From NCBI GenBank assembly GCA_002296125.1, contig DBHI01000129.1, positions 3,505 to 8,878 on the forward strand: DNA of 5,374 nt, read 5' to 3'. Both the position numbers and the translations under genes were made by a program. The notes under the pieces were generated by a model. It had not been told where the DNA came from. It ran no database searches and saw nothing but the letters and a program-made list of their open reading frames with translations. This DNA comes from Anaerolineales bacterium UBA832 (GTDB lineage Bacteria; Chloroflexota; Anaerolineae; Anaerolineales; UBA11657). This document shows positions 1-5,374 of the stretch, in pieces. Every line of letters begins with the position of its first letter. The first letter of the stretch is position 1.

Positions 1-39
1 ATGGCTCGGATTGCAGAAGTAGTGCAAAGTGAGTTGTAG
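1..39 (+). CDS. Possible C-terminal end of an upstream gene (partial)
   Basis: The first reading frame is open from the left edge to a TAG stop at 37-39 and encodes twelve residues, MARIAEVVQSEL. The ATG at position 1 may be an internal codon of a longer gene that begins outside the window. The only support is the position: the frame overlaps the start of the next gene by 11 bases, as is common for consecutive genes in an operon. The fragment is too short to assign a family, and it could also be chance. Confidence 0.35.
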   Translation: MARIAEVVQSEL

Positions 40-1114
40 AAAAGTGATTACACAAGTACTAGATGCAAGTAGTAGTGGAACTCATCAGTGGCAGTCAATA
101 ATCAAGAAATTACCTGTTTTGATGCGCGATTCTTATTTTTATCCTGATTGGGTTCTTTTACATAGATTTAATAGTGACACTCGTGCATTGATGTTTACAT
201 GTGAAAAACAGGGGAAAATTTGGGCTTATCCATTTTTATTAGTTTCTATCAATTATGTAGGTGAAAAGAAATTAGAACAAACATGGTATGATATTGAAAC
301 TTCTTATGGTTATGGAGGTCCACTTTGCAATACCGCAGATACACAATTTTTTATTGAAGCATATACTCTTTTTACAGAATGGTGCAATACAAATAAAGTA
401 GTAGCTGAATTTGTTCGCTTTCATCCACTAATTCAGAACATTAATTGGTTAGACTCAGACACAGAAATAATATGGGATCGAGATACTGTATCATTAGACT
501 TTAGGCATATTAATACAGCCGTTTTGCCATTTGATACAAAGACTAGAAATATGCTTAAACGTGCAGACAAGTTGAATGTAAACATTCGTCAGACATTAGA
601 ATATGATGATTACATTCGATTTGTAGAAATGTATAAGTCTTCTATGGATAGAGTACAAGCGGAAAATTATTTGTATTTCTCAGACGAATATTTTGACAAA
701 CTATTTGATTTTGTTAGGAAGAGCGGTTGTTTGTTGTTTGCTAAACACAATGAACAATATGTATCAGGAGCAGTATTTGTGTATGGCTCGACTTGGATGC
801 ACTATCATTTAGCTGCATCTGATCCTGATAGAATGATTTCAGGTGCAAACAATCAGTTGTTAATGGAAGCCGCAAAGATTGGTAAACAATTAGGTCTTAA
901 AGGTTTGCATTTGGGAGGTGGTAGGACCAATGATCCAAATGATTCGCTACTAAAATTTAAGAGATCTATGTCAACTGATAGGCACAAATATTTTATTGGA
1001 CGACGAATACATAGACCAGATGTTTACAAATATTTGACTAATTTGTGGAGGGAGCAATATCCTGCTTTAGTTCACAAATATGGAAAAAGACTTTTGTGCT
1101 ATCACTATAATTAA
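29..1114 (+). CDS. FemAB-like GNAT-fold acyl/aminoacyltransferase
   Basis: This 361-residue protein resembles the FemAB/GNAT group (lipid II:glycine glycyltransferase-like, Acetyltransf_6 type) often found in surface-polysaccharide loci. An N-terminal half (about 15-160) contains the typical SYGYGGPL segment. A C-terminal GNAT half (about 165-361) starts with a basic RNMLKRADK stretch (173-181), has strands around SGAVFVYGSTWMHYHLAASD, and ends in the family hallmark LHLGGGR (293-299) followed by DSLLKFK (305-311). No signal peptide or membrane segment is seen, so it should act in the cytoplasm. The family transfers amino acids or acyl groups to amino groups; the substrate here is unknown, and modification of an amino sugar is inferred from the neighbours. 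An in-frame TAG at 20-22 makes GTG 29 the first possible start. There is no clear ribosome binding site, and GTG 44 is an alternative. A peptidoglycan-bridge role is less likely in this context. Confidence 0.8.
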   Translation: MSCRKVITQVLDASSSGTHQWQSIIKKLPVLMRDSYFYPDWVLLHRFNSDTRALMFTCEKQGKIWAYPFLLVSINYVGEKKLEQTWYDIETSYGYGGPLCNTADTQFFIEAYTLFTEWCNTNKVVAEFVRFHPLIQNINWLDSDTEIIWDRDTVSLDFRHINTAVLPFDTKTRNMLKRADKLNVNIRQTLEYDDYIRFVEMYKSSMDRVQAENYLYFSDEYFDKLFDFVRKSGCLLFAKHNEQYVSGAVFVYGSTWMHYHLAASDPDRMISGANNQLLMEAAKIGKQLGLKGLHLGGGRTNDPNDSLLKFKRSMSTDRHKYFIGRRIHRPDVYKYLTNLWREQYPALVHKYGKRLLCYHYN

Positions 1115-1126
1115 TGCATATTAATT
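1109..1126. repeat. A/T-only inverted repeat with GCAT loop at end of first gene
   Basis: Perfect 7-base arms, AATTAAT (1109-1115) and ATTAATT (1120-1126), flank a GCAT loop. They straddle the stop codon of the FemAB-like gene and are followed by three further T residues. The layout is that of a weak hairpin with a T tract, but the stem has no G:C pair, so strong intrinsic termination is doubtful. In AT-rich DNA it could be chance. Confidence 0.3.
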
Positions 1127-1153
1127 TTTAAACATTAGACTTACACTATTTGA

Positions 1154-2149
1154 ATGAATAAGATACTATTTGGTGCTACAAACAATCAATCTACAGATTC
1201 TATTTTAATTATTTCAGGTGTTGCTAGATCTGGTAAAACTACATTAGGTAATATTTTGGGTTCATGTATTGCTGTGGAACATGTGGAAGAGCCGAAGCCA
1301 TTTGTTCATCTTCCAATATTGTCTGCATTTGGATCGATCAATGAGCCATTATCTGTCAATATTTTCAAATCATATATATATGATTTGTGGTATGAGAGAT
1401 TGATTATGCGGAATGTCAACTTTAGGCCTATGGATGAGTCTTCAATTTGGAAGCAGAAAACAATTATGGAAATAATATATCGGACACTTAGATTAAATGA
1501 TAGGAAGATGGTTCAACGATATTTAGACAATAGAAATTCATCACTAGTATTGACTTTAACACATACAATCCCGTTTTGTGATTTCTTTTGGAAGGCTTTG
1601 CCACAATCTAAGATATTACATGTTGTACGTGAAGGAGTACAGGTTGCAATGGACGTTACTAGTAAAGGTTGGTTGGCTAATGATCAATTAATAGAACCAC
1701 AACATGCTTCACCATATAGACTGTATTTGAGAAAAAAAGATGGAACTAAGTTCCATTTACCTTTTTGGGTTGAGAATGGTTATGAAGAACGGTATTTGAA
1801 TATGAGTTTGTTTTCAAGAGGTATTTATTATTGGCGTAGATTGTTAGAAATGTATGAAGATGTAATGAAATTATCAATGCAAACAGATTTAATGCATGTA
1901 GTTAATTTCGAAAATATACTTGATAATCCTCATAAGACTTTGTATAACTTGATAGATACTTTGGGTTTTAAACCTAGTAGAATAACGAAAAAATTAATTT
2001 CGAGAATAAATCGAAAAACAGATGAATATGTTGTTAAGAGTATGTCGATTGATGTTGATATAGAAGAATTAGTTGCGGCTCGACGTATGTATAGTAAGTT
2101 TAATATGTCAACTGATAGAATTGATGATTTGATTAACAGTTTTTCCTGA
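1154..2149 (+). CDS. Sulfotransferase-fold P-loop protein
   Basis: This 331-residue protein has the layout of PAPS-dependent sulfotransferases. A first strand leads into the phosphate loop GVARSGKTTL (22-31), corresponding to the usual PRSGTTLL 5'-phosphosulfate loop. A second strand leads into ILHVVREGVQVAMD (154-167), corresponding to the RDGRDVALS 3'-phosphate loop. Near the C-terminus, FENILDNPHKTLYNLIDTLG matches the typical late helix pair of the family. It would transfer sulfate to a sugar hydroxyl, probably in the cytoplasm since no membrane segment is seen. Two substitutions are odd: Lys28 turns the loop into a true Walker A motif, and Asp167 replaces the usual Ser. A kinase-like or altered-donor activity therefore cannot be excluded. 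ATG 1154 directly follows an in-frame TGA (1151-1153) and has no recognisable ribosome binding site. The gene lies 39 bases after the previous one and 29 before the methyltransferase. Confidence 0.75.
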   Translation: MNKILFGATNNQSTDSILIISGVARSGKTTLGNILGSCIAVEHVEEPKPFVHLPILSAFGSINEPLSVNIFKSYIYDLWYERLIMRNVNFRPMDESSIWKQKTIMEIIYRTLRLNDRKMVQRYLDNRNSSLVLTLTHTIPFCDFFWKALPQSKILHVVREGVQVAMDVTSKGWLANDQLIEPQHASPYRLYLRKKDGTKFHLPFWVENGYEERYLNMSLFSRGIYYWRRLLEMYEDVMKLSMQTDLMHVVNFENILDNPHKTLYNLIDTLGFKPSRITKKLISRINRKTDEYVVKSMSIDVDIEELVAARRMYSKFNMSTDRIDDLINSFS

Positions 2150-2167
2150 AATATACAACTGTGTACT

Positions 2168-2171
2168 AGGA
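2168..2171 (+). promoter_or_regulatory. Ribosome binding site of the methyltransferase gene
   Basis: AGGA lies seven bases before ATG 2179, a good Shine-Dalgarno spacing. It supports this start and suggests this gene initiates translation independently of the sulfotransferase-like gene, which has no visible site. Confidence 0.65.
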
Positions 2172-2178
2172 TATTAAG

Positions 2179-3123
2179 ATGAACGAAAAAAAAGTTACTA
2201 AATATTTTGATGAAAATAGTGATGCCTGGATATCATCATCTTATGATGGTGATGGATATGATTATCCAACAGCTAGGTTAAGATCTGAAAAAACGTGTGC
2301 GATTATCAATGATATGTTTTCGGATGGACACGCTAATGTACTTGATTTAGGTTGTGGTGGTGGTCATATGGCTATTAATTTAGTAAAAGAAGGATTTAAT
2401 GTAACAGGTATTGACAATTCATCTGTAATGCTAGCAAGAGCACAAGAATCTAAAATGGTCGAATTAATTAATAGCGAAGCAAGAGACCGTTTGCATTTTA
2501 GACAATGTGATATCCTTAAAAGTGGTTTGCCGGGATCATCATATGATGTAATAACTGCTTTGGGTTTGATAGGATATTTGGATAATGATTATGATCTTTT
2601 GATTGAAGCATATCGTTTGTTAAAACCAGGAGGAATATTTATAGTATCGTGCAGAAATCGCTTGTTTAATATGGTTAGTATTAGCGATCATACTTTACGT
2701 GAAATTGAACAGGGAACAGCTGATTTATTAGTCAAAGAAATTCAGAGTTTGTACCAACAAGTATCAGATACAAACGTCATTAATTTTGCCAGTTTATTAT
2801 CAGAAGCAGCAAAAACCATTAATATAGATCCTGATGAGCAATCTAGTAATAGACAGATAAATAACAAGAAAAAAGCTACTATGAATATCGATGCTAGACA
2901 ACATACTCCTGATCAATTGATGAAAAATGCGTCGAAATGTGGTTTTGGTCATAAGGCTTATCATGGTATTAATCCGCACCTTTTAATGGCTAGTGTAAAC
3001 AATCTATTTCCTCCAGGTGTTTATCATAGATTATCATCTTCTTTAGAAGCTTTTGATGAGCTACCAGTGTCTTTAATTTGGAGTTCTGTTTTTATAGGAA
3101 TATTTGTAAAAGATGGGGAATAA
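2179..3123 (+). CDS. Class I SAM-dependent methyltransferase with inserted helical region
   Basis: This 314-residue protein transfers a methyl group from S-adenosylmethionine; the acceptor is not evident. The Rossmann core shows motif I VLDLGCGGG (54-62), the acidic end of strand 2 in VTGID with Asp79 (ribose contact), CDI with Asp111 after strand 3 (adenine contact), and LLKPGG (147-152) before strand 5. A further segment of about 70 residues (166-238) is predominantly polar and probably helical. It is followed by ARQHTPDQLMKNA (239-251), which resembles the helix region before the last strands of the fold, and a hydrophobic C-terminal strand. The protein is longer than a minimal enzyme of this class (about 200-250 residues), which fits a lid or acceptor-binding insertion. 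From its neighbours it probably methylates a sugar or glycan. ATG 2179 has a good ribosome binding site, and the early codons contain an A8 run. Confidence 0.85.
   Translation: MNEKKVTKYFDENSDAWISSSYDGDGYDYPTARLRSEKTCAIINDMFSDGHANVLDLGCGGGHMAINLVKEGFNVTGIDNSSVMLARAQESKMVELINSEARDRLHFRQCDILKSGLPGSSYDVITALGLIGYLDNDYDLLIEAYRLLKPGGIFIVSCRNRLFNMVSISDHTLREIEQGTADLLVKEIQSLYQQVSDTNVINFASLLSEAAKTINIDPDEQSSNRQINNKKKATMNIDARQHTPDQLMKNASKCGFGHKAYHGINPHLLMASVNNLFPPGVYHRLSSSLEAFDELPVSLIWSSVFIGIFVKDGE
2186..2193 (+). repeat. A8 homopolymer in codons 3-5 of the methyltransferase gene
   Basis: Eight consecutive A residues lie just inside the methyltransferase reading frame. A one-base slip here would shift the frame almost at once. 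The run could mediate phase variation or transcriptional slippage, but AAA-AAA lysine codons are ordinary in AT-rich genes, so no function is shown. Confidence 0.5.
3115..3119 (+). promoter_or_regulatory. Ribosome binding site deciding the nucleotidyltransferase start
   Basis: GGGGA, inside the last codons of the methyltransferase gene, is seven bases before ATG 3127 and only four before the in-frame TTG 3124. The spacing favours the ATG. The site's position inside the previous gene suggests the two genes are translated from one message. Confidence 0.65.
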
Positions 3124-3126
3124 TTG

Positions 3127-4197
3127 ATGACAGATTTTGCAAGTTTATTGATTCAACCTAGTAGTTCCATTCGTGAAGCTATAGATTGTATAGAGCAAAG
3201 TATTGCTAAGATTGCATTGGTAGTTGATTCTGAGGGTTGTTTAGTAGATACCATCACTGATGGTGATATACGACGGGCTATTTTAGCTGGAGTTAATTTG
3301 GATGATAATGTAACTGCTTTACACGGTCGTAAGGGTACAAATAGTAGATATAGTGAGGCTATTACAGCTCCTATTGGTACTGATAAAGCTGATTTACTAG
3401 TAATAATGAAGAATCAAGATGTAAGACATGTTCCTATTGTGGATAATAAGAAGGTAGTAGTAGATCTTGTAACACTTAGGGAGTTAATTGCAGATGACGA
3501 ATTACCTATACAAGCTGTAGTTATGGCGGGAGGTTCTGGTACTCGTTTGCGTCCTTTGACTGAAAATTTACCTAAACCTATGGTTCCTTTAGGTGGTAAG
3601 CCAATGTTAGAAAGGATTATTGAACAATTACGAGATGCTGGTATTCCTAGAGTAATGGTGACTACACATTATAAAAGTGAATTAATATCTAAACATTTTG
3701 GGGATGGGGAAGGATTTGGTGTAGATATTAGTTACGTTGAAGAAGACAAACCTATGGGTACTGCGGGAGGGTTGAGTCAGTTAGAATCTTTAGAAGAACC
3801 TATTTTAGTTATTAATGGTGATATCTTAACCAAGATGGATTTCAGGGCAATGTTAGATTTTCATAATGAACATAGTGCGGAAATGAGTGTGGCAGTTACT
3901 CAACATAAATGGCAAGTCCCATATGGGGTAATAGAAACGGCAGGGGAAAATATTATAAATGTATTGGAAAAACCCACTGTAAATCATTTTATTAATGCTG
4001 GAATTTATTTGCTGAATCCTACTGTAGCTAAATTAATTCCTAACAATTCTGTTTATGATATGCCTCAATTAATAAATAGATTGATAGAGGAGAAGCGTAA
4101 AGTAATTAGTTTCCCTATCAGAGAATATTGGTTAGATATCGGACAGCATAAAGATTATGAACGTGCAGAACAAGATGTGCTTCGAGGTGAAGCTTAA
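3127..4197 (+). CDS. CBS-domain sugar-1-phosphate nucleotidyltransferase (PtmE-like)
   Basis: This 356-residue protein joins two CBS repeats (about 5-60 and 70-122) to a sugar-phosphate nucleotidyltransferase domain (about 128-356). The catalytic domain shows GGSGTRLRPLT (135-145), the PKPM lysine (Lys150), the metal-binding NGD with Asp232, and a late YWLDIG with Asp337. This CBS-plus-transferase architecture is that of PtmE, which makes GDP-N-acetylglucosamine from the sugar 1-phosphate in Campylobacter legionaminic acid synthesis, and of related guanylyltransferases. The nucleotide and sugar used here cannot be read from sequence, so GDP-amino-sugar formation is an inference strengthened by the LegC-like gene downstream. 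CBS domains commonly bind adenine nucleotides and may tune activity. ATG 3127 was chosen over TTG 3124 because of the ribosome binding site; the preceding gene ends only three bases earlier. The stop overlaps the next start by one base (TAATG), implying translational coupling. The enzyme is expected to be cytoplasmic and looks intact. Confidence 0.88.
   Translation: MTDFASLLIQPSSSIREAIDCIEQSIAKIALVVDSEGCLVDTITDGDIRRAILAGVNLDDNVTALHGRKGTNSRYSEAITAPIGTDKADLLVIMKNQDVRHVPIVDNKKVVVDLVTLRELIADDELPIQAVVMAGGSGTRLRPLTENLPKPMVPLGGKPMLERIIEQLRDAGIPRVMVTTHYKSELISKHFGDGEGFGVDISYVEEDKPMGTAGGLSQLESLEEPILVINGDILTKMDFRAMLDFHNEHSAEMSVAVTQHKWQVPYGVIETAGENIINVLEKPTVNHFINAGIYLLNPTVAKLIPNNSVYDMPQLINRLIEEKRKVISFPIREYWLDIGQHKDYERAEQDVLRGEA
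4184..4189 (+). promoter_or_regulatory. Ribosome binding site of the SDR gene
   Basis: GAGGTG lies seven bases before ATG 4197, inside the end of the nucleotidyltransferase gene. It is one of the strongest Shine-Dalgarno-like sequences in the window and fixes this start at the TAATG stop/start overlap. Confidence 0.7.
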
Positions 4198-5177
4198 TGA
4201 TTGTTAGAAAAGTTCTTGTAACAGGTGGTGCTGGTTATGTTGGGTCAGTTATAGTTCGAGACCTTTTAAGGTCTGGATATGAAGTAAAAGTTATAGATTC
4301 ATTACTGCATGGTGGAAATGCTTTACTGGGTTTCTATGCGGATGAAAAATTTGAATTTGTGTGCGGTGACATTAGGGATGAAAAGGTAGTTTTATCAGTT
4401 TTGTCAGATGTAGATGCTGTTGTGCATTTGGCAGCTATAGTTGGTGATCCAGCTTGTGCTCGCCAGCCAGAAGAATCTAGGACAGTAAATTTGGAGGCTT
4501 CTATTAGACTGTTTCAAATCTCACAGGAACAAGGCGTTAATAGATTTGTCTTTGCTTCTACATGCAGTAATTATGGAAAGATGGCAGATCCTTCACAATT
4601 TGTGGATGAAAACTCTGAATTGAGACCAGTATCTTTATATGCAGAGCATAAAGTTACTGCAGAGAAATACTTATTGGATAATTCTTGTTACGAATCTACA
4701 AATGCGACTATCTTAAGGTTGGCAACTGCCTTTGGGTTATCCCCTCGAATGCGTTTTGATCTTACTGTAAACGAATTTACGATGGAATTGTTAATTAATC
4801 GAACTCTAATGATTTATGGAGAACAATTTTGGCGTCCATATGTACATGTAAATGACATTGCCAATGCGGTTAAGTTGGTACTTGGAGAGTCACTAGAGAA
4901 GACGAGCAGTCGTGTATTTAATGTTGGTGATAATAATCAGAATTTTCGGAAGGGAGAAATTGTTGATTTAGTACGTAATGTGATTGATATAGAATGTGAA
5001 ATTGAATTCGTAACAAAGGAAGAAGACCCACGTGATTATCGTGTATCTTTTGATCGTATTTCTAATGAATTGGGTTTTTCTATAAAGAAAACTGTAGAGT
5101 CAGGTATTATTGAGATTGCCGATGTAATTAATAAAGGAGTAATAACTGATTTTACCAATAAGTATTATCGTAATTAA
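4197..5177 (+). CDS. Extended-SDR NAD-dependent sugar-nucleotide epimerase/oxidoreductase
   Basis: This 326-residue protein is a full-length extended short-chain dehydrogenase/reductase. It has the nucleotide-binding GGAGYVG (10-16), Asp34 at the end of strand 2 (favouring NAD over NADP), GD at 57-58 near the adenine site, HLAAIVGDPAC (77-87), the catalytic strand STCSNYG with Thr122, and the YxxxK pair Tyr148/Lys152. The C-terminus (DPRDYRVSFDRI) is typical of nucleotide-sugar members. Cys123 and Ser124 stand where sugar 4,6-dehydratases such as RmlB carry Asp-Glu, so C4 epimerisation or keto-sugar oxidation/reduction is more likely than dehydration. The substrate is probably the nucleotide sugar made by the gene just upstream, with which it overlaps by one base and is likely translationally coupled. 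The protein is expected in the cytoplasm. The general family is certain; the exact reaction is not. Confidence 0.85.
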   Translation: MIVRKVLVTGGAGYVGSVIVRDLLRSGYEVKVIDSLLHGGNALLGFYADEKFEFVCGDIRDEKVVLSVLSDVDAVVHLAAIVGDPACARQPEESRTVNLEASIRLFQISQEQGVNRFVFASTCSNYGKMADPSQFVDENSELRPVSLYAEHKVTAEKYLLDNSCYESTNATILRLATAFGLSPRMRFDLTVNEFTMELLINRTLMIYGEQFWRPYVHVNDIANAVKLVLGESLEKTSSRVFNVGDNNQNFRKGEIVDLVRNVIDIECEIEFVTKEEDPRDYRVSFDRISNELGFSIKKTVESGIIEIADVINKGVITDFTNKYYRN

Positions 5178-5187
5178 ATAGTTGTCT

Positions 5188-5374
5188 GTGAATATTAATA
5201 ACAAAAACTCTCAATTTAACCATGAAGTAAATATACCTCTTTCGGTTCCAGAAATAGGGGGTAATGAATGGAAATATGTTAAAGAGTGTTTAGATACTAG
5301 TTGGGTATCATATGTAGGTCAATATGTAAATAAATTTGAAGAGGTTCTCTCTGAATTTGTAGGAACTAAATATG
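5188..5374 (+). CDS. LegC-like DegT/DnrJ/EryC1 aminotransferase (5' part only)
   Basis: The frame is open from GTG 5188 to the right edge, giving 62 complete codons. The segment IPLSVPEIGGNEWKYVKECL (16-35) followed by DTSWVSYVG (36-44) and KFEEVLSEFVGTKY (49-62) matches the N-terminus of PLP-dependent sugar aminotransferases of the DegT/DnrJ/EryC1 family, most closely the LegC group as I recall it. LegC adds a 4-amino group to a 4-keto-6-deoxy nucleotide sugar in legionaminic acid synthesis. The PLP-binding lysine lies beyond the window, so integrity cannot be judged. An in-frame TAG at 5179-5181 limits the start to TTG 5182 or GTG 5188. There is no ATG in this frame before the conserved region and no clear ribosome binding site. 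It follows the SDR gene by ten bases and is probably in the same operon. Confidence 0.85.
   Translation, partial: MNINNKNSQFNHEVNIPLSVPEIGGNEWKYVKECLDTSWVSYVGQYVNKFEEVLSEFVGTKY

Noticed and set aside
1119..1147. Promoter before the sulfotransferase-like gene (TACACT at 1142-1147 as -10)
   Set aside because: The -10 matches only four of six bases, the -35 position (TATTAA) matches only two, and the start codon would be only about seven bases downstream.
1217..1240. Reading the Walker A motif as evidence of a nucleotide kinase
   Set aside because: The second phosphate loop and the C-terminal FENILDNP region fit sulfotransferases better, so the kinase reading is kept only as an alternative.
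3124..3126. TTG 3124 as start of the nucleotidyltransferase gene
   Set aside because: It lies directly before ATG 3127 and only four bases from the GGGGA site; ATG has better spacing and is the stronger codon.
1..5374. CRISPR arrays, insertion sequences, tRNA or rRNA genes, and antisense genes
   Set aside because: No direct-repeat arrays, transposase motifs, RNA-like segments or credible - strand proteins were seen; + strand genes fill almost the whole window.

Overview
The window is a compact, AT-rich (roughly 35% GC by spot counts of a few lines) stretch of bacterial DNA in which every recognisable gene lies on the + strand. Five genes are complete and one is cut by the right edge; a few codons at the left edge may be the tail of another gene. 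The content is typical of a surface-glycan locus (O-antigen, capsule or flagellin-type glycosylation) of a probably Gram-negative bacterium. No gene here is a reliable taxonomic marker, so the organism cannot be named.

Layout: (1) a FemAB-like double-GNAT protein from a GTG start at 29 to 1114; (2) a sulfotransferase-fold P-loop protein, 1154-2149; (3) a class I SAM-dependent methyltransferase with a large insertion, 2179-3123; (4) a nucleotidyltransferase with N-terminal CBS domains, resembling the PtmE guanylyltransferase group, 3127-4197; (5) an extended-SDR, NAD-dependent sugar-nucleotide epimerase/oxidoreductase, 4197-5177; (6) the first 62 codons of a DegT/DnrJ/EryC1 aminotransferase resembling LegC, from 5188. 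Gaps are 39, 29, 3, -1 and 10 bases, so the genes are probably co-transcribed. No non-coding stretch exceeds 39 bases.

How they may work together (inference): the nucleotidyltransferase would activate a sugar phosphate, the SDR would oxidise or epimerise the nucleotide sugar, and the aminotransferase would add an amino group. This resembles the early steps of legionaminic-acid-type or other amino-sugar synthesis. The FemAB-like, sulfotransferase-like and methyltransferase genes look like tailoring enzymes that would acylate or aminoacylate, sulfate and methylate the glycan or its precursor. Two details depart from the expected picture. The SDR lacks the Asp-Glu pair of sugar 4,6-dehydratases, although it sits where a LegB-type dehydratase might be expected. 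The sulfotransferase-like protein has a perfect Walker A motif, and an Asp where PAPS-binding enzymes normally have Ser. I see no mobile element, CRISPR array, RNA gene or convincing promoter. The locus is a plausible unusual variant of a known type, not clearly a new system.
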